A stretch of DNA of 64,000 nt from Cryomorphaceae bacterium 1068 (GCA_027214385.1 JAPVXR010000006.1:62001-126000); one strand, 5' to 3'. Positions 19,963-29,612 are shown, numbered from the stretch's first letter. Notes: a model not told the origin generated them from the letters alone. Made by a program: numbers and translations.

Positions 19963-20517
19963 TCAGTCCATGATCTTTCTTAATTCCAATGTATCAGAAT
20001 TCAGTCTCACGGTCAGCACTACTTCTACTGGAGCATACCCCTCTTCTTTCTTATAAGACTCCCGAACAAAAGTTCCATCAAACGCATAGTTCCATATTAT
20101 CTTTTCGCTGAATCGTCTACCCATAAGATCTGATAAAATCCTTAACTCATCAACCTTCTTGAAGTTATCCGAAGCTTGGATGTCATTGATAATCCTTTCT
20201 ATGTCCTCAGAAGATAAGAGAAAGCGCGTTGTTTGGTGGTAATCTGCTACCCCTACGATGTCATTTTCCAGAATCTCAAAATCATCTGCCAACTCAAATC
20301 CCAAAGTGGCCAGATCCTCTTTGGCATCTAATTTCATATATAGTTGAGACTCAAAAAGCAATGAAAATGAGGGTAATAGAACCACCATGTATAATATTGC
20401 GGCCACTACGATTCCCGACTTTTTGTATCCCGCTTTATTAAGCAGATAGTATGCAAAAGGTGCCAGAATGAGCAGAATCAAACCAATCAAGCATAAGACA
20501 ATAATGCCAACTCCCAT
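19963..20517 (-). CDS. Hypothetical membrane protein
   Basis: 184 residues, no recognised family. Two hydrophobic helices near the N-terminus (about 3-24 and 34-56), separated by NKAGYKKSG, are followed by a 125-residue soluble domain rich in charged residues (ISDLMGRRFSEKIIW and the final SDTLELRK). No signal-peptidase site is obvious. It is convergent with the dienelactone hydrolase gene and is probably monocistronic. Confidence 0.6.
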   Translation of the reverse strand: MGVGIIVLCLIGLILLILAPFAYYLLNKAGYKKSGIVVAAILYMVVLLPSFSLLFESQLYMKLDAKEDLATLGFELADDFEILENDIVGVADYHQTTRFLLSSEDIERIINDIQASDNFKKVDELRILSDLMGRRFSEKIIWNYAFDGTFVRESYKKEEGYAPVEVVLTVRLNSDTLELRKIMD

Positions 20518-20691
20518 CTTCTAATAGTTAATAAATAGTCATGAAAGTACGCCATCTCTTCAAGCATTTAAAAAATGATCCTTTGCCCTGATTTCTTCTC
20601 TCACTGGTTGAGCCTTTCTTATTCGGCAAGTTAAAATCATTCTTTTTGAAAAATACTTTCCGATAAAAACGGATATAAAAAAGAGCTTATG

Positions 20692-20727
20692 CAAAAAGCG
20701 GGGAGTTAGAAATCTAAATCCCCGCTT
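20692..20727 (-). terminator. Terminator of the minus-strand T9SS gene
   Basis: A perfect 9-bp stem (AAGCGGGGA with TCCCCGCTT) lies 43 bp beyond the stop at 20770. Read on the minus strand, it is followed by TTTT. Confidence 0.8.
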
Positions 20728-20769
20728 CTATTCACTAATAGTAAAGAAGCTAACTTACTGATATTTCGA

Positions 20770-22335
20770 CTACAACTTTATCAGCTTTCCGCTGGCCCTA
20801 TAAACGTTGCCATTTGGCTGACCTTTTCCAAGTACTTCAATGATGTACGTTCCTGAATCCAGGTAGTCAAGATTCATCTGGATTTGACTCTTTCCTGCAG
20901 CACCCTGAATATTTTTATTCATTATCATTTTTCCTTGCAAAGTGAATACTCTTATATCCAATTCTCCGGGTGAACGAAGTGTGTAGCTAACCGTCACCAT
21001 ACTAGTAAAAGGGTTGGGATAAAAAGATAGATCATCCGTAAAGCCTTCCGTGTCGGTGACACTCAATGTACCGGTATTGATCTGTTCCACATGAACGTAG
21101 AAAAGCGAATCCGGCCCATACGGTTCAACACCGGACACACGCGAAACTCGAATAAACTCAAGGTCCACTCCTTGATCAGAAAATTGATCCGTGACGGGTA
21201 AAACGCCCGGAGCCTCGCTTCTATCCATGTATATCGGTTCGCCCCATGTAGAGCCATAGTCCTCGCTAGCGTAGAGCACGACCGTATCCGTATTCACCGG
21301 ATAAACCAATAGATCGAGAATACCATCATCGGTGATGTGAATCTTTGCAGATTGAATGGTGTCTACCACACTTAAATCAGCACCTACTTCGAATGATTCT
21401 TCGAAATCGGTGTACATGTTTATATGAGGAGTCGGTTCATTGCTGTAATGGATCAGATACATCTCCTCATCAGAGCTGATGGAGATATCCCACGATGCAT
21501 GATTGATCATATCCATAGTTAATACTGCAGGAGCAGACCAAACACCTTCCGAGTAACTCATGTAAGCCAATTCGGTCATTCCACTTGAATTATACGGACG
21601 CGTATAAATCAAGTCGCGTTCGCCGGAGTCTTTTAATAAGACTCTGCTCACTTCGGTAGCATGATCTACAGGCGTATCACTGAAAGTGTGAATTATGGAA
21701 GCTTCAGACCATCCTCCAGCGACATCTCGGGTATACTCCAAAAACTCCCCTCCATAGGTGTACCAACCGTAACGCGAAGCGATCAATACCATTTGACCCT
21801 CCATATCTTGATACAGTTCATTCACTCGGTAACCATAATTACCTTGGAATCCTGTAGTTAAGGTACTGTTGAATACCTCTTCTTCTACCCAATTACCTTG
21901 ATCTTTGTAGTAATAGTAGACACTGTACCGAAATTCATCTCCATAACTAACCCCGGTCGGATTTCCAAAATCAAAGTAGGGATTCACCGTTACGGCGATG
22001 TATGGATCCCCATTAGCATCTGCATAGATTACAGCTTCTTTAAAATCGCCATCGTAGAGGCTCGATATCTGTTCGGTAGTCCAATTCAAACCATCATCAG
22101 AATAGCAGTAATAAAGCTGATAATTTGACAAAAACGCCACGTGTAAGCCTCCGTTTTCATCTTTAAAGAAACTTCGGTTGGTATACACAGAGTACCATGT
22201 AAAATAGTCGGTATACCAAGTATCTCCCAGCGTGACAAACGTACTGGTAACGTTTACGGAATCTATTCCTTGCGCTTCTACTTTATGCGTCGAAACGAAT
22301 AGAAAAACGAAAATTATAAATGCAAGTTTTCTCAT
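20770..22335 (-). CDS. Secreted exo-propeller (BNR-like) protein with T9SS sorting domain
   Basis: 521 residues. The signal peptide ends at THKVEAQG. The body has short repeats resembling BNR/Asp-box or sialidase-type propeller blades (YYCYSDDGLNWTTEQ, LYASEDYGSTWGEPI, MSYSEGVWSAPAVL) but no visible sialidase catalytic set, so a binding role is as likely as an enzyme. About residues 435-521 form a T9SS type A domain (SFYPNPFTSMVTVSY ... SGTYIIEVLGKG ... GKLIKL). It stands alone, with its own terminator downstream. Confidence 0.82.
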   Translation of the reverse strand: MRKLAFIIFVFLFVSTHKVEAQGIDSVNVTSTFVTLGDTWYTDYFTWYSVYTNRSFFKDENGGLHVAFLSNYQLYYCYSDDGLNWTTEQISSLYDGDFKEAVIYADANGDPYIAVTVNPYFDFGNPTGVSYGDEFRYSVYYYYKDQGNWVEEEVFNSTLTTGFQGNYGYRVNELYQDMEGQMVLIASRYGWYTYGGEFLEYTRDVAGGWSEASIIHTFSDTPVDHATEVSRVLLKDSGERDLIYTRPYNSSGMTELAYMSYSEGVWSAPAVLTMDMINHASWDISISSDEEMYLIHYSNEPTPHINMYTDFEESFEVGADLSVVDTIQSAKIHITDDGILDLLVYPVNTDTVVLYASEDYGSTWGEPIYMDRSEAPGVLPVTDQFSDQGVDLEFIRVSRVSGVEPYGPDSLFYVHVEQINTGTLSVTDTEGFTDDLSFYPNPFTSMVTVSYTLRSPGELDIRVFTLQGKMIMNKNIQGAAGKSQIQMNLDYLDSGTYIIEVLGKGQPNGNVYRASGKLIKL

Positions 22336-22652
22336 GTTTATAGGTTTAGAGTGGTTGTTAAATCTTCACTAAAAAGGTACGAATCACAAGACCTAAAATC
22401 AGTGACTTTCGTCACGTCGAGACTGACTAAATCAAGAAAAATTCTACTTATCTTCGGATGAACAGATCACTCCGTTTTACGAGCTTTCAACTGCACGTCA
22501 AAAGGTACTGACAGGAGGAATATATTGACATTACTGAATCACCGACCCGACTCTATAAAAGTTCAAATCAGATCTGCTTAATTGGAATAAACGAGGCCTC
22601 GGGAAGGTGGGCTGTCTCCTGCGCTTGTTTCGGGATTAATTTGGCCTTTATC
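22336..22652. other. Intergenic, one short hairpin
   Basis: No gene seen between the alanine dehydrogenase stop and the start of the T9SS gene. A short hairpin, GTGAC-TTTC-GTCAC, lies at 22402-22415, in the upstream region of the T9SS gene (minus strand). Nothing else was recognised. Confidence 0.4.
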
Positions 22653-23783
22653 TTAAACCAAAACCCCTTCAGACAAAATCTCTTCTACAGGAGTAAACGG
22701 AAGGTCAAATGCATTTGAAACACCTGCGTAAACAACTTTCCCATGTACCACATTCAGTCCTTTCTTCAACTCTTCGCTATGGGCGCAAGCCTTCTTCCAG
22801 CCCTTGTCGGCCAGTTGAAGCGCATAGGGCAAGGTAGAGTTGGTAAGTGCAATGGTAGATGTACACGGAACTGCGCCCGGCATATTGGCTACGCAGTAGT
22901 GCACCACATCATCTACAATGAAAGCGGGGTTTTCGTGTGAGGTCGGCTTACAGGTCTCCACACATCCTCCTTGGTCTACTGCTACATCTACGATTACCGT
23001 TCCGGGCCGCATCAGCTTTAGCATATCTCGGGTGATCAACTTGGGGGCTTTTGCTCCGGGGATAAGAATGGCACCGATGATCAAATCGTGGGTTTGAATG
23101 AGTTTACGGATGTTGTACTCACTGCTGAATTCCGTGACTACATGATGGGGCATAATGTCATTGATGTAGCGCAGTCGCTGAAGATTTACATCCAGTATAG
23201 TGACATGCGCACCAAGCCCTGCAGCCATCTTAGCCGCCTGAACTCCTACTATTCCACCTCCCAAGATCAACACTTTACCAGGTGCTACGCCCGGCACTCC
23301 ACCAAGCAGTACACCTCTCCCCTTGTCGGGTTTTTGGAGGTATCGCGCCCCTTCTTGAACAGCCATTCTTCCCGCCACTTCAGACATCGGCACCAAAAGT
23401 GGCAGCGAACGATCTACTTGCTCCACCGTTTCGTAGGCCAAGCATACGGCTCCACTTTGGATCATGGCATGAGTCAGAGGTTCGCTCGAGGCAAAATGAA
23501 AATAGGTAAAGACCAATTGTCCTTCGCGGCATCTGGAATACTCTTCTTGAACAGGCTCCTTCACCTTCATGATCATTTCGGCTGTAGCCCAAACTTCTTC
23601 GGCTGTAGCCAAAACAGTAGCACCGATGGCTCGATAATCTTCATCAGGGAAACCGCTTCCGTCACCTGCCATGGTTTCAATAACCACTTCATGGCCCCTT
23701 CTGATAAATTCGTGCGCACCCGAAGGTGTCAAAGCCACTCGACTTTCGTTATTCTTTATTTCTCTTGGGACCCCTATTATCAT
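22653..23783 (-). CDS. ald: Alanine dehydrogenase
   Basis: 376 residues, full length for NAD-dependent L-alanine dehydrogenase, which interconverts alanine with pyruvate and ammonium in the cytoplasm. It starts MIIGVPREIKNNESRVAL (family signature). Catalytic Lys75 lies in IMKVKEP and His96 in FTYFHFASS. The Rossmann segment VLILGGGIVGVQAAKMA binds NAD, and VDVAVDQGGCVE is the second family signature. It is divergent from the PAS kinase at 24155, and the 371-bp space between them carries two matching inverted repeats (23825-23896). Confidence 0.96.
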   Translation of the reverse strand: MIIGVPREIKNNESRVALTPSGAHEFIRRGHEVVIETMAGDGSGFPDEDYRAIGATVLATAEEVWATAEMIMKVKEPVQEEYSRCREGQLVFTYFHFASSEPLTHAMIQSGAVCLAYETVEQVDRSLPLLVPMSEVAGRMAVQEGARYLQKPDKGRGVLLGGVPGVAPGKVLILGGGIVGVQAAKMAAGLGAHVTILDVNLQRLRYINDIMPHHVVTEFSSEYNIRKLIQTHDLIIGAILIPGAKAPKLITRDMLKLMRPGTVIVDVAVDQGGCVETCKPTSHENPAFIVDDVVHYCVANMPGAVPCTSTIALTNSTLPYALQLADKGWKKACAHSEELKKGLNVVHGKVVYAGVSNAFDLPFTPVEEILSEGVLV

Positions 23784-23824
23784 TCTGACCTAATCTAGTT
23801 ATTTTCTCTTTTATTTAACCTAAC

Positions 23825-23896
23825 ACCCCCATTTTCATAGGGGTCATATACAAATAAAGCAATTTTTTATATGAACCACCCCAATTTTTTAGGGGT
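23825..23896. promoter_or_regulatory. Twin ACCCC-N9/10-GGGGT inverted repeats upstream of ald
   Basis: Two near-identical inverted repeats, ACCCCCATTTTCATAGGGGT (23825-23844) and ACCCCAATTTTTTAGGGGT (23878-23896). Their centres are about 52.5 bp apart, five helical turns. The nearer one is 42 bp upstream of the ald start. Paired, phased sites like this suit binding of a dimeric regulator, possibly with looping. No T-run follows the first, and the position between divergent genes argues against terminators. The regulator is unknown. Confidence 0.55.
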
Positions 23897-24154
23897 ATTT
23901 CTTTTTTTTATCTTTTCACCATGTTCGCATCAATAGATCTTCGAGAAACCTTCCGGAACATTGACATTTGTTCAAATCAGTGTCTGTAGACATGATTTCA
24001 TTGATCTATCTGTAGGTTAACCTATCAATCCATTTTAGGCAGCGCTTAATCAAAATCGAATGCGAAAAAATCCTATATTGTAATAGGGCTCTGCTAATCT
24101 CAAAAAGAGGCAACGGAGAAGCAGACATACCGTGAATAGAAGAAGTGAATCGAC

Positions 24155-26551
24155 ATGGAAAAGGAAGGGGATACTCGGTCAGATTTTTTGAAGAATGCCT
24201 TTGACTCTATTGGTGCCCCTCTATTTGTCAAAGACCAACAAAGCCGATTGATTTATATCAATGACGCATTTTGTGATCTTTTCGCGCTCTCGCGTGAAGA
24301 AATAATCGGTAAGACCCTAGCCGAAGATGTATCACCAAAAGAAATGGAAATCTTCCTCAAAATAGATCAGCAAGTACTGACTACGGGGGTAGAAAACATT
24401 AATGAGGAAACACTAACCGTTCGCGGAGGAGAAGTGCTTCACATTTCCACCCGGAAAACACGGCTCACAGATGCGGATGGAAATCGATTTCTGGTAGGAC
24501 TCATTCATGACATTACCAAGCGATTCAAAGCAGAACAAGAGCTGAAAAAGGCCTATGAACAGTCAGAAGGTTATCAAGAGCGATTTAGGTTACTGACACT
24601 CAACATGGATGCGGGCGTGGTTATCCACTCACCGGATACTTCGATTGTCCAAAACAATTTGAGAGCCTCGGAAATACTTGGCTTGAGCGACGACCAGATG
24701 AGGGGAAAGACAGCCATCGATCCCGATTGGAAATTTGTATACCCTGATAAGTCACCTCTCCCTTTTGAAGACTACCCTGTAAATCAAATTGTAGCGGGAA
24801 AGACTTCAATAAAGGATCTACAAGTAGGGATATACAAGCCTGGTCAAGATGATATTTCATGGCTCACCGTGAATGGATTTGCCGTGCTAAACGGTACAGG
24901 AGATCTAACGGAGATAGTAACTGTTTTCGTAGATATAACAGAGCAGAAAAAGCAGGAAGAAGAAAAGCTTGCCAACCAATTGAAGTTGGAAAAAACAAAA
25001 AAAGAACTGAACCAAGCGCAGAAGCTGGCACATGTGGGAAATTGGATTTTCAATCCGGGCATGGCCAAACCTGATTGGTCTGAAGAAATGTTTCGCATTT
25101 GGGGCTTTGACCCAAAAGAAGCTGCTCCTGATTATGACCCTGATATAATCAGTCGAGTCCACCCCGATGACCAACAACTATTTAATAGTGCATTTAGGAA
25201 GGCTGTAAACCCCGGTACTCCTTACGACATAGAATTCAGGATATGTATTCCCGGTAAGGAGGAAAAAATAGTACGCTCCATTTTTGAACCGGCTCAAGAC
25301 GAAAATGGAGAGAAGATAATATCCGGCACGAATCAAGACATCACCGAGCAGAAAAAGTTTGAAAAGGATCAAGTGAGGCACCAAAGGCTTAAAGCCATTG
25401 GTGAGATGTCTTCTTCCATTGCACACGATTTCAACAATGCCTTGCAAGAAATGATGGGCAATCTGGAAGTGATCAATTTGGAAAGCGGCTTATCCAAAAA
25501 TGCCCTCGAGCGATTGAATACTGTTAAGGCCATCATTAATGACACTGCAGGCAGGGTAAGTGCACTTCAAAAATTTGGTGATCCGAAAAGTGATGAGAAC
25601 AATTCCAGACACATCAATCTCAACACACTCATCCAAGAAAGCTTAAATCAGTCCCGACCACTTTGGAAAGACGAAATGGAGAAAAAAGGACAACGGATAA
25701 AAGTGAAAACAAATTTTCAAGAAATTCCAAAAATCTACTGCCCCGAAGGAGAGTTAAAGACAGTGGTTTTTAACTTGATTAAAAATGGAATAGAGGCTAT
25801 GCCCGATGGTGGTGAAATAATTATTGAAACCGGCACGAGAAATGATTTGGTCTACACCACGTTTACAGATACGGGCGTGGGTATGGATGCTGAGGCTAAA
25901 ATGAAATTGTTTGAGCCGTTCTTTACCACCAAAGGTTTCAACCCGGGGAGAGGTTTGGGAATGAGCGGTGCTTACAGTATAGTTAAGAATTGCAATGGTG
26001 ATATAGAGGTTAGTCACTCTGAGATAGGCAAAGGAACAACTATTGAGATGACCATACCCATAAGCCAACAGGCTGAGCTAAAAGTATTAAAAGAAAAAGT
26101 GTCGAAAGAAAAAGTGTCGAAAGAAAAAGTATCGAAAGAAAAAATATCGAAAGCTCATGAATCCTATCGCGCATTATGGGTAGATGATGATTTTATTATC
26201 ACGAAATCTTCAAGTAAAATGCTGGAGTCGCTCGGTCATACTTGCGCTACGGCAAATAGCGGAAAGAAGGCCTTAAACTACATGGAGCAAAACCCTTGTG
26301 ACATTGTATTTACCGACATTGGAATGCCAAAAATGAATGGTTGGGAATTGGCAGAAGCCATTCGAGAAAGGTACGGAGACAACATAAAGATCATCGCCGT
26401 GACCGGATGGAATATGAGAGAAAAAGTGGAAGAAGAAAGTACCATTGATCACTTTCTACAAAAACCATTTACCCTCAACGACCTCAAAATAATGCTTGGA
26501 AAAATTGTGCAGGATTTTGAAGCCACAAAAACCTCCCTGAGGCAAATTTAA
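24155..26551 (+). CDS. PAS-domain hybrid sensor histidine kinase with C-terminal receiver
   Basis: 798 residues, no membrane segment, so cytoplasmic. Three PAS domains (about 10-135, 140-265, 289-398; the last has the HVGNWIF and RVHPDDQQLF pattern) precede a HisKA domain with phospho-His424 in SSIAHDFNNAL. An HATPase_c (about 528-638; LIKNGIEAMPDGG, DTGVGMDAEAKMKLFEPFFTT, GLGMSGAYSIV) follows. A linker of four SKEKV/SKEKI units comes next, then a receiver with phospho-Asp721 in FTDIGMP and VDDDF at its start. There is no output domain, so it presumably passes phosphate to a separate protein. It is divergent from ald. Confidence 0.93.
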   Translation: MEKEGDTRSDFLKNAFDSIGAPLFVKDQQSRLIYINDAFCDLFALSREEIIGKTLAEDVSPKEMEIFLKIDQQVLTTGVENINEETLTVRGGEVLHISTRKTRLTDADGNRFLVGLIHDITKRFKAEQELKKAYEQSEGYQERFRLLTLNMDAGVVIHSPDTSIVQNNLRASEILGLSDDQMRGKTAIDPDWKFVYPDKSPLPFEDYPVNQIVAGKTSIKDLQVGIYKPGQDDISWLTVNGFAVLNGTGDLTEIVTVFVDITEQKKQEEEKLANQLKLEKTKKELNQAQKLAHVGNWIFNPGMAKPDWSEEMFRIWGFDPKEAAPDYDPDIISRVHPDDQQLFNSAFRKAVNPGTPYDIEFRICIPGKEEKIVRSIFEPAQDENGEKIISGTNQDITEQKKFEKDQVRHQRLKAIGEMSSSIAHDFNNALQEMMGNLEVINLESGLSKNALERLNTVKAIINDTAGRVSALQKFGDPKSDENNSRHINLNTLIQESLNQSRPLWKDEMEKKGQRIKVKTNFQEIPKIYCPEGELKTVVFNLIKNGIEAMPDGGEIIIETGTRNDLVYTTFTDTGVGMDAEAKMKLFEPFFTTKGFNPGRGLGMSGAYSIVKNCNGDIEVSHSEIGKGTTIEMTIPISQQAELKVLKEKVSKEKVSKEKVSKEKISKAHESYRALWVDDDFIITKSSSKMLESLGHTCATANSGKKALNYMEQNPCDIVFTDIGMPKMNGWELAEAIRERYGDNIKIIAVTGWNMREKVEEESTIDHFLQKPFTLNDLKIMLGKIVQDFEATKTSLRQI
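26090..26149 (+). repeat. 15-bp tandem repeat x4 inside the kinase gene
   Basis: Four exact-length units of AAAGAAAAAGTGTCG (the last two with 1-2 changes) encode the K-E-K-V/I-S repeats of the linker between the ATPase and receiver domains. Units 1 and 2 are identical, pointing to recent slippage. The unit is a multiple of three, so copy-number change keeps the frame. Confidence 0.9.
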
Positions 26552-26623
26552 TTGAGAAGCTCCCTAAAGTTGCAGTTACGATTCTGCAATTTTAATAGAA
26601 TAGGCTAATTCGAACTCCCTACT

Positions 26624-26631
26624 TATATTTG
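26624..26631 (+). promoter_or_regulatory. Possible -7 element (TATATTTG) for the DUF2130 gene
   Basis: TATATTTG fits the Bacteroidota TAnnTTTG -7 box and lies about 97 bp upstream of the ATG at 26728. No TTG is found at the expected 19-21 bp upstream, so this is weak. Confidence 0.35.
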
Positions 26632-26727
26632 AAGAAGACCAAAACCACCGTGACCGTATCACCAATATTTAGAGAGAGTACTCCGGAACATTCTTAGGCT
26701 ACCATTACCAATTAAAACAGAAGAACC

Positions 26728-27999
26728 ATGAACGAGATCATTTGTCCCAATTGCAAAAAAGCCTTCAAAGTGGATGAGGCGGGCTTTGCCGACATCCTAA
26801 AGCAAGTCAGAGACCACCAATTCGAGGAGGAATTGCAAAACCGATTGGATCTGGCTGAACGAGAAAAAGTCAATGCAGTACAACTGGCTGAGGCCAATCT
26901 AAAAAATGCCTTGAAAGACGACCTCGCTAAAAAAGACAGTGAGATCAGTGAACTCCGCGCGAAGAATGATCGCGCTATGGCAGATTTATTGGCACAGAAG
27001 GAAGCTGAGATTGCCAAGATGCAAGCGGAAATTCAAAATGCCGAAATGAAAGAAAAACTCACCGTTTCGGAGGCCATCAAAGCCATCGAAAAGGAGCGCG
27101 ACACACTGGCGAGTGACTTGAGACAAAAAGAAACCGAAAAAGAATTGCTCGAAAAATCACTGAAGGAAGAGTTTTCTACCAAGCTCAAAACCAAGGATGA
27201 TTTCATTAAGATAAAAGACGAGGAGATTGCCTTCTACAAAGACATGAAGCAAAAACTATCTACCAAGATGTTGGGAGAAACGCTGGAACAGCATTGTGAA
27301 GCTGAATTCAACAAGCTGCGGGCAACGGGATTTCAGAATGCCTATTTCGAAAAGGACAACGATTCTCGAGGAGGTAGTAAAGGCGACTTCATCTACCGCG
27401 AGACCGATGAAGCGGGAAATGAAGTCATCTCCATCATGTTTGAAATGAAGAATGAAGGCGATGAAACGGCCACTAAAAAGAAAAATGAGGATTTCTTTAA
27501 GGAATTGGACAAGGACCGCAACGAGAAGAAATGTGAATACGCCGTTCTGGTAACCTTACTAGAAGCTGACAGCGAACTATATAACGCGGGAATAGTCGAC
27601 GTCTCTCACAAGTATTCCAAAATGTACGTTGTTCGCCCACAGTTTTTTATTCCCATTATTACACTGCTGCGAAATGCGGCTTTGAACTCGATGAAATACA
27701 AAGCAGAGCTCAGTCTAATGAGAAACCAAAACGTGGACATCACCAATTTTGAGGAGAAAATAAATAAATTCAGGGAAGGCTTTGCTTACAATTACGACCT
27801 CGCCAGCCGCAAATTCAAGACTGCTATTGACGAAATTGACAAGACCATCAGCCACCTTCAAAAAACCAAAGCTGCTCTGTTGTCATCAGAGAACAATCTG
27901 CGCTTGGCTAACAACAAAGCCGATGACCTTACCATCAAAAAACTAACGCATGGAAATCCTACGATGAAGGCGAAGTTTGATGAGCTGAGGGAGGATTAG
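26728..27999 (+). CDS. DUF2130 protein (coiled coil plus PD-(D/E)XK-like domain)
   Basis: 423 residues. It begins with a small Cys pair ([10 protein letters not shown]), a likely zinc-ribbon half. A long, highly charged coiled coil (about 25-185) follows, then a globular domain with [30 protein letters not shown] and [11 protein letters not shown]. Asp-x(n)-Glu-x-Lys in the first two segments fits a PD-(D/E)XK nuclease-type core, which has been proposed for DUF2130. A second coiled coil follows. The cellular role is unknown; a DNA-repair or DNA-processing function is plausible by domain only. Confidence 0.85.
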   Translation: MNEIICPNCKKAFKVDEAGFADILKQVRDHQFEEELQNRLDLAEREKVNAVQLAEANLKNALKDDLAKKDSEISELRAKNDRAMADLLAQKEAEIAKMQAEIQNAEMKEKLTVSEAIKAIEKERDTLASDLRQKETEKELLEKSLKEEFSTKLKTKDDFIKIKDEEIAFYKDMKQKLSTKMLGETLEQHCEAEFNKLRATGFQNAYFEKDNDSRGGSKGDFIYRETDEAGNEVISIMFEMKNEGDETATKKKNEDFFKELDKDRNEKKCEYAVLVTLLEADSELYNAGIVDVSHKYSKMYVVRPQFFIPIITLLRNAALNSMKYKAELSLMRNQNVDITNFEEKINKFREGFAYNYDLASRKFKTAIDEIDKTISHLQKTKAALLSSENNLRLANNKADDLTIKKLTHGNPTMKAKFDELRED

Positions 28000-28049
28000 A
28001 GCGTATTTCAGAGAAAAAGTCGAGAGAGAAGAAGGGTCTTAGAATTCCT

Positions 28050-28547
28050 TTAGCCATTGGGCTTATGCCTGATCATCTTCTGTATAAACACATTATTAGG
28101 GACAGAGACCTTTTCTCCATTCTCTGTTTTTAAAATCACGAAAAAGAGGCCGATATCACTTACCCGTCCTTCTACATTGAAATCCTTATCGATGATGGCA
28201 ATGGTATCATCCAGCTTAACGGAATGATTAAAAAAGAGGATGATGCCCGCAGTGATATTTGACAAGATCGACCATTGAGCGAATAGTGCTATCCCGATTA
28301 CCGTGAGAACCGAGCCGATAAAGATCGCCAATTCGCCCTGATCAACCCCCCAGAGGATAGAAACAATGGTAAATAAAAGGAGGAGCAAGACCAGATTGAC
28401 AGCCTTCTTCACTATTTTTCCTCTGGTCTTTTGCATTGACCCTGTGGCTACCGTTTTATCGATAAACTTAGCAGCTACAGCGCGCAGTATGACATAGACC
28501 ACTAAGGTAACTACAGTTCCAATGATTTGTATTTCGGGTAGATCCAT
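28050..28547 (-). CDS. Minimal MscS-family mechanosensitive channel
   Basis: 165 residues with three membrane helices (about 6-25, 47-66, 72-105). The third is followed by the MscS beta-domain: LSNITAGIILFFNHSVKLDDTI, then GRVSDIGLFFVILKTENG and VSVPNNVFIQK. MscS of E. coli has about 286 residues; the alpha/beta C-terminal cage domain is missing here, leaving a short form that ends right after the beta domain. It should still form a pore that opens under membrane tension, but the gating filter provided by the cage would be absent. Confidence 0.85.
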   Translation of the reverse strand: MDLPEIQIIGTVVTLVVYVILRAVAAKFIDKTVATGSMQKTRGKIVKKAVNLVLLLLLFTIVSILWGVDQGELAIFIGSVLTVIGIALFAQWSILSNITAGIILFFNHSVKLDDTIAIIDKDFNVEGRVSDIGLFFVILKTENGEKVSVPNNVFIQKMIRHKPNG

Positions 28548-28651
28548 TTATATCCAATAATCATTGCAAGGTACGTTTTCCGCCAGTTGCAATACGAAAA
28601 GTACTAAGATTTGAAATGGTTACGGAAGGATACAAGCAGTTAAAGCCGCCA

Positions 28652-28681
28652 TTGAAGAATTAAAACAGATGGCTATATTTG
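28652..28681 (+). promoter_or_regulatory. Promoter TTG-N19-TATATTTG
   Basis: TTG at 28652-28654, a 19-bp spacer and TATATTTG at 28674-28681 match the Bacteroidota sigma-factor promoter. It stands 58 bp before the start of the gene at 28740. Confidence 0.65.
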
Positions 28682-28739
28682 GAGGAGGTCGTATTATGAA
28701 AAGACTGATCGTTTTTCAAAAACTAAAAACACTTTACCT

Positions 28740-29411
28740 ATGAAACATCTGATTCTATTGTTTTCTTTTTGCCTGACACTTTCAAGCTTTGCACAAGAAG
28801 CTCCTTATGACTTCTTCTCAAAGACTGCTGAGGGATCCAATGTAAAGACCATAACTCAATTTCAGCATTCAGAGGAATCCTCAGAAAAAGTAAAGACTTC
28901 CGAATTGAAGTTAAACGAAGAGGGACAATTGGTTTCTGTAGAAGATTACCAATACCCTGTAGGGTCTGACAAACCGATCATATTAAGACAAGAAATGAAG
29001 TACGATCAAGAAGGAAGAAGGGTAGCTACTTATGTTGAAGTGGTAAACTTGGGAACATTCATTGACTCTATGATCTACAATGACCAAAACGAATTGATCA
29101 AAAAACAAATCATTGAAGATGGAGAAGTTCTACAAACTCTGGACTATAGCGAGAAACTTGAGAAAAAAGAATTTGACGAAAACGGCAATCTGGTAAAATT
29201 CACCAATAAAAATAGGGACTACACCACTTATACCTACAACTCGGATGACCAACTTACCGAGGAGTTTCATTTCAAAGACGGTAAAGAGTTGATGAAACAC
29301 AGTTATCGTTACGATGAAAAGGGATTTTTGGCTAGCATGGAGACTCTTCTCTATAATGAAAAAGCGACGAAGGACCTCTTCACTTATTCTTTCGCGTATG
29401 AGGAGTTTTAA
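28740..29411 (+). CDS. Secreted YD-repeat-like protein
   Basis: 223 residues. The signal peptide ends at SSFAQE. The mature part is a run of beta-hairpin repeats of the type 'Y-D-x-x-G-x': LKLNEEGQLVSVEDY, KYDQEGRRVATYVE, EFDENGNLVKFTNK, TYNSDDQLTEEFHF, RYDEKGFLASMETL. They resemble RHS/YD units but are far too short for an RHS toxin shell. There is no T9SS domain, so it probably stays in the periplasm. The function is unknown. Confidence 0.7.
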   Translation: MKHLILLFSFCLTLSSFAQEAPYDFFSKTAEGSNVKTITQFQHSEESSEKVKTSELKLNEEGQLVSVEDYQYPVGSDKPIILRQEMKYDQEGRRVATYVEVVNLGTFIDSMIYNDQNELIKKQIIEDGEVLQTLDYSEKLEKKEFDENGNLVKFTNKNRDYTTYTYNSDDQLTEEFHFKDGKELMKHSYRYDEKGFLASMETLLYNEKATKDLFTYSFAYEEF

Positions 29412-29468
29412 TAGCAGAACGTTGTGGTTCGAGATTCTCAGTTAGTCCGTGATCATAGTCATTACATT

Positions 29469-29586
29469 TGTGGCTGAGCTAGAGAGTCCATTAGCAAGGC
29501 GCAGGCAGTTTTAAAAACCAAGGAATTGACCAATGTCAATGACTGTTTTTAAAACAAGTGTAACGCAGATAATAGGCTATTTAGAC
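29469..29586. repeat. Structured intergenic repeat, copy 1
   Basis: A 118-bp unit repeated 147 bp downstream at 29616-29733 with only about six differences. It folds on itself: GTTTTAAAAAC pairs perfectly with GTTTTTAAAAC, around an inner hairpin ATTGAC-CAAT-GTCAAT. No coding frame is evident. Confidence 0.8.
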
Positions 29587-29612
29587 TGATCATATTCAGA
29601 GTCAGTAAATTT

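Noticed and set aside
23088-23798. 236-residue plus-strand frame over ald
   Set aside because: Antisense shadow of alanine dehydrogenase, whose motifs and active-site residues are all intact.
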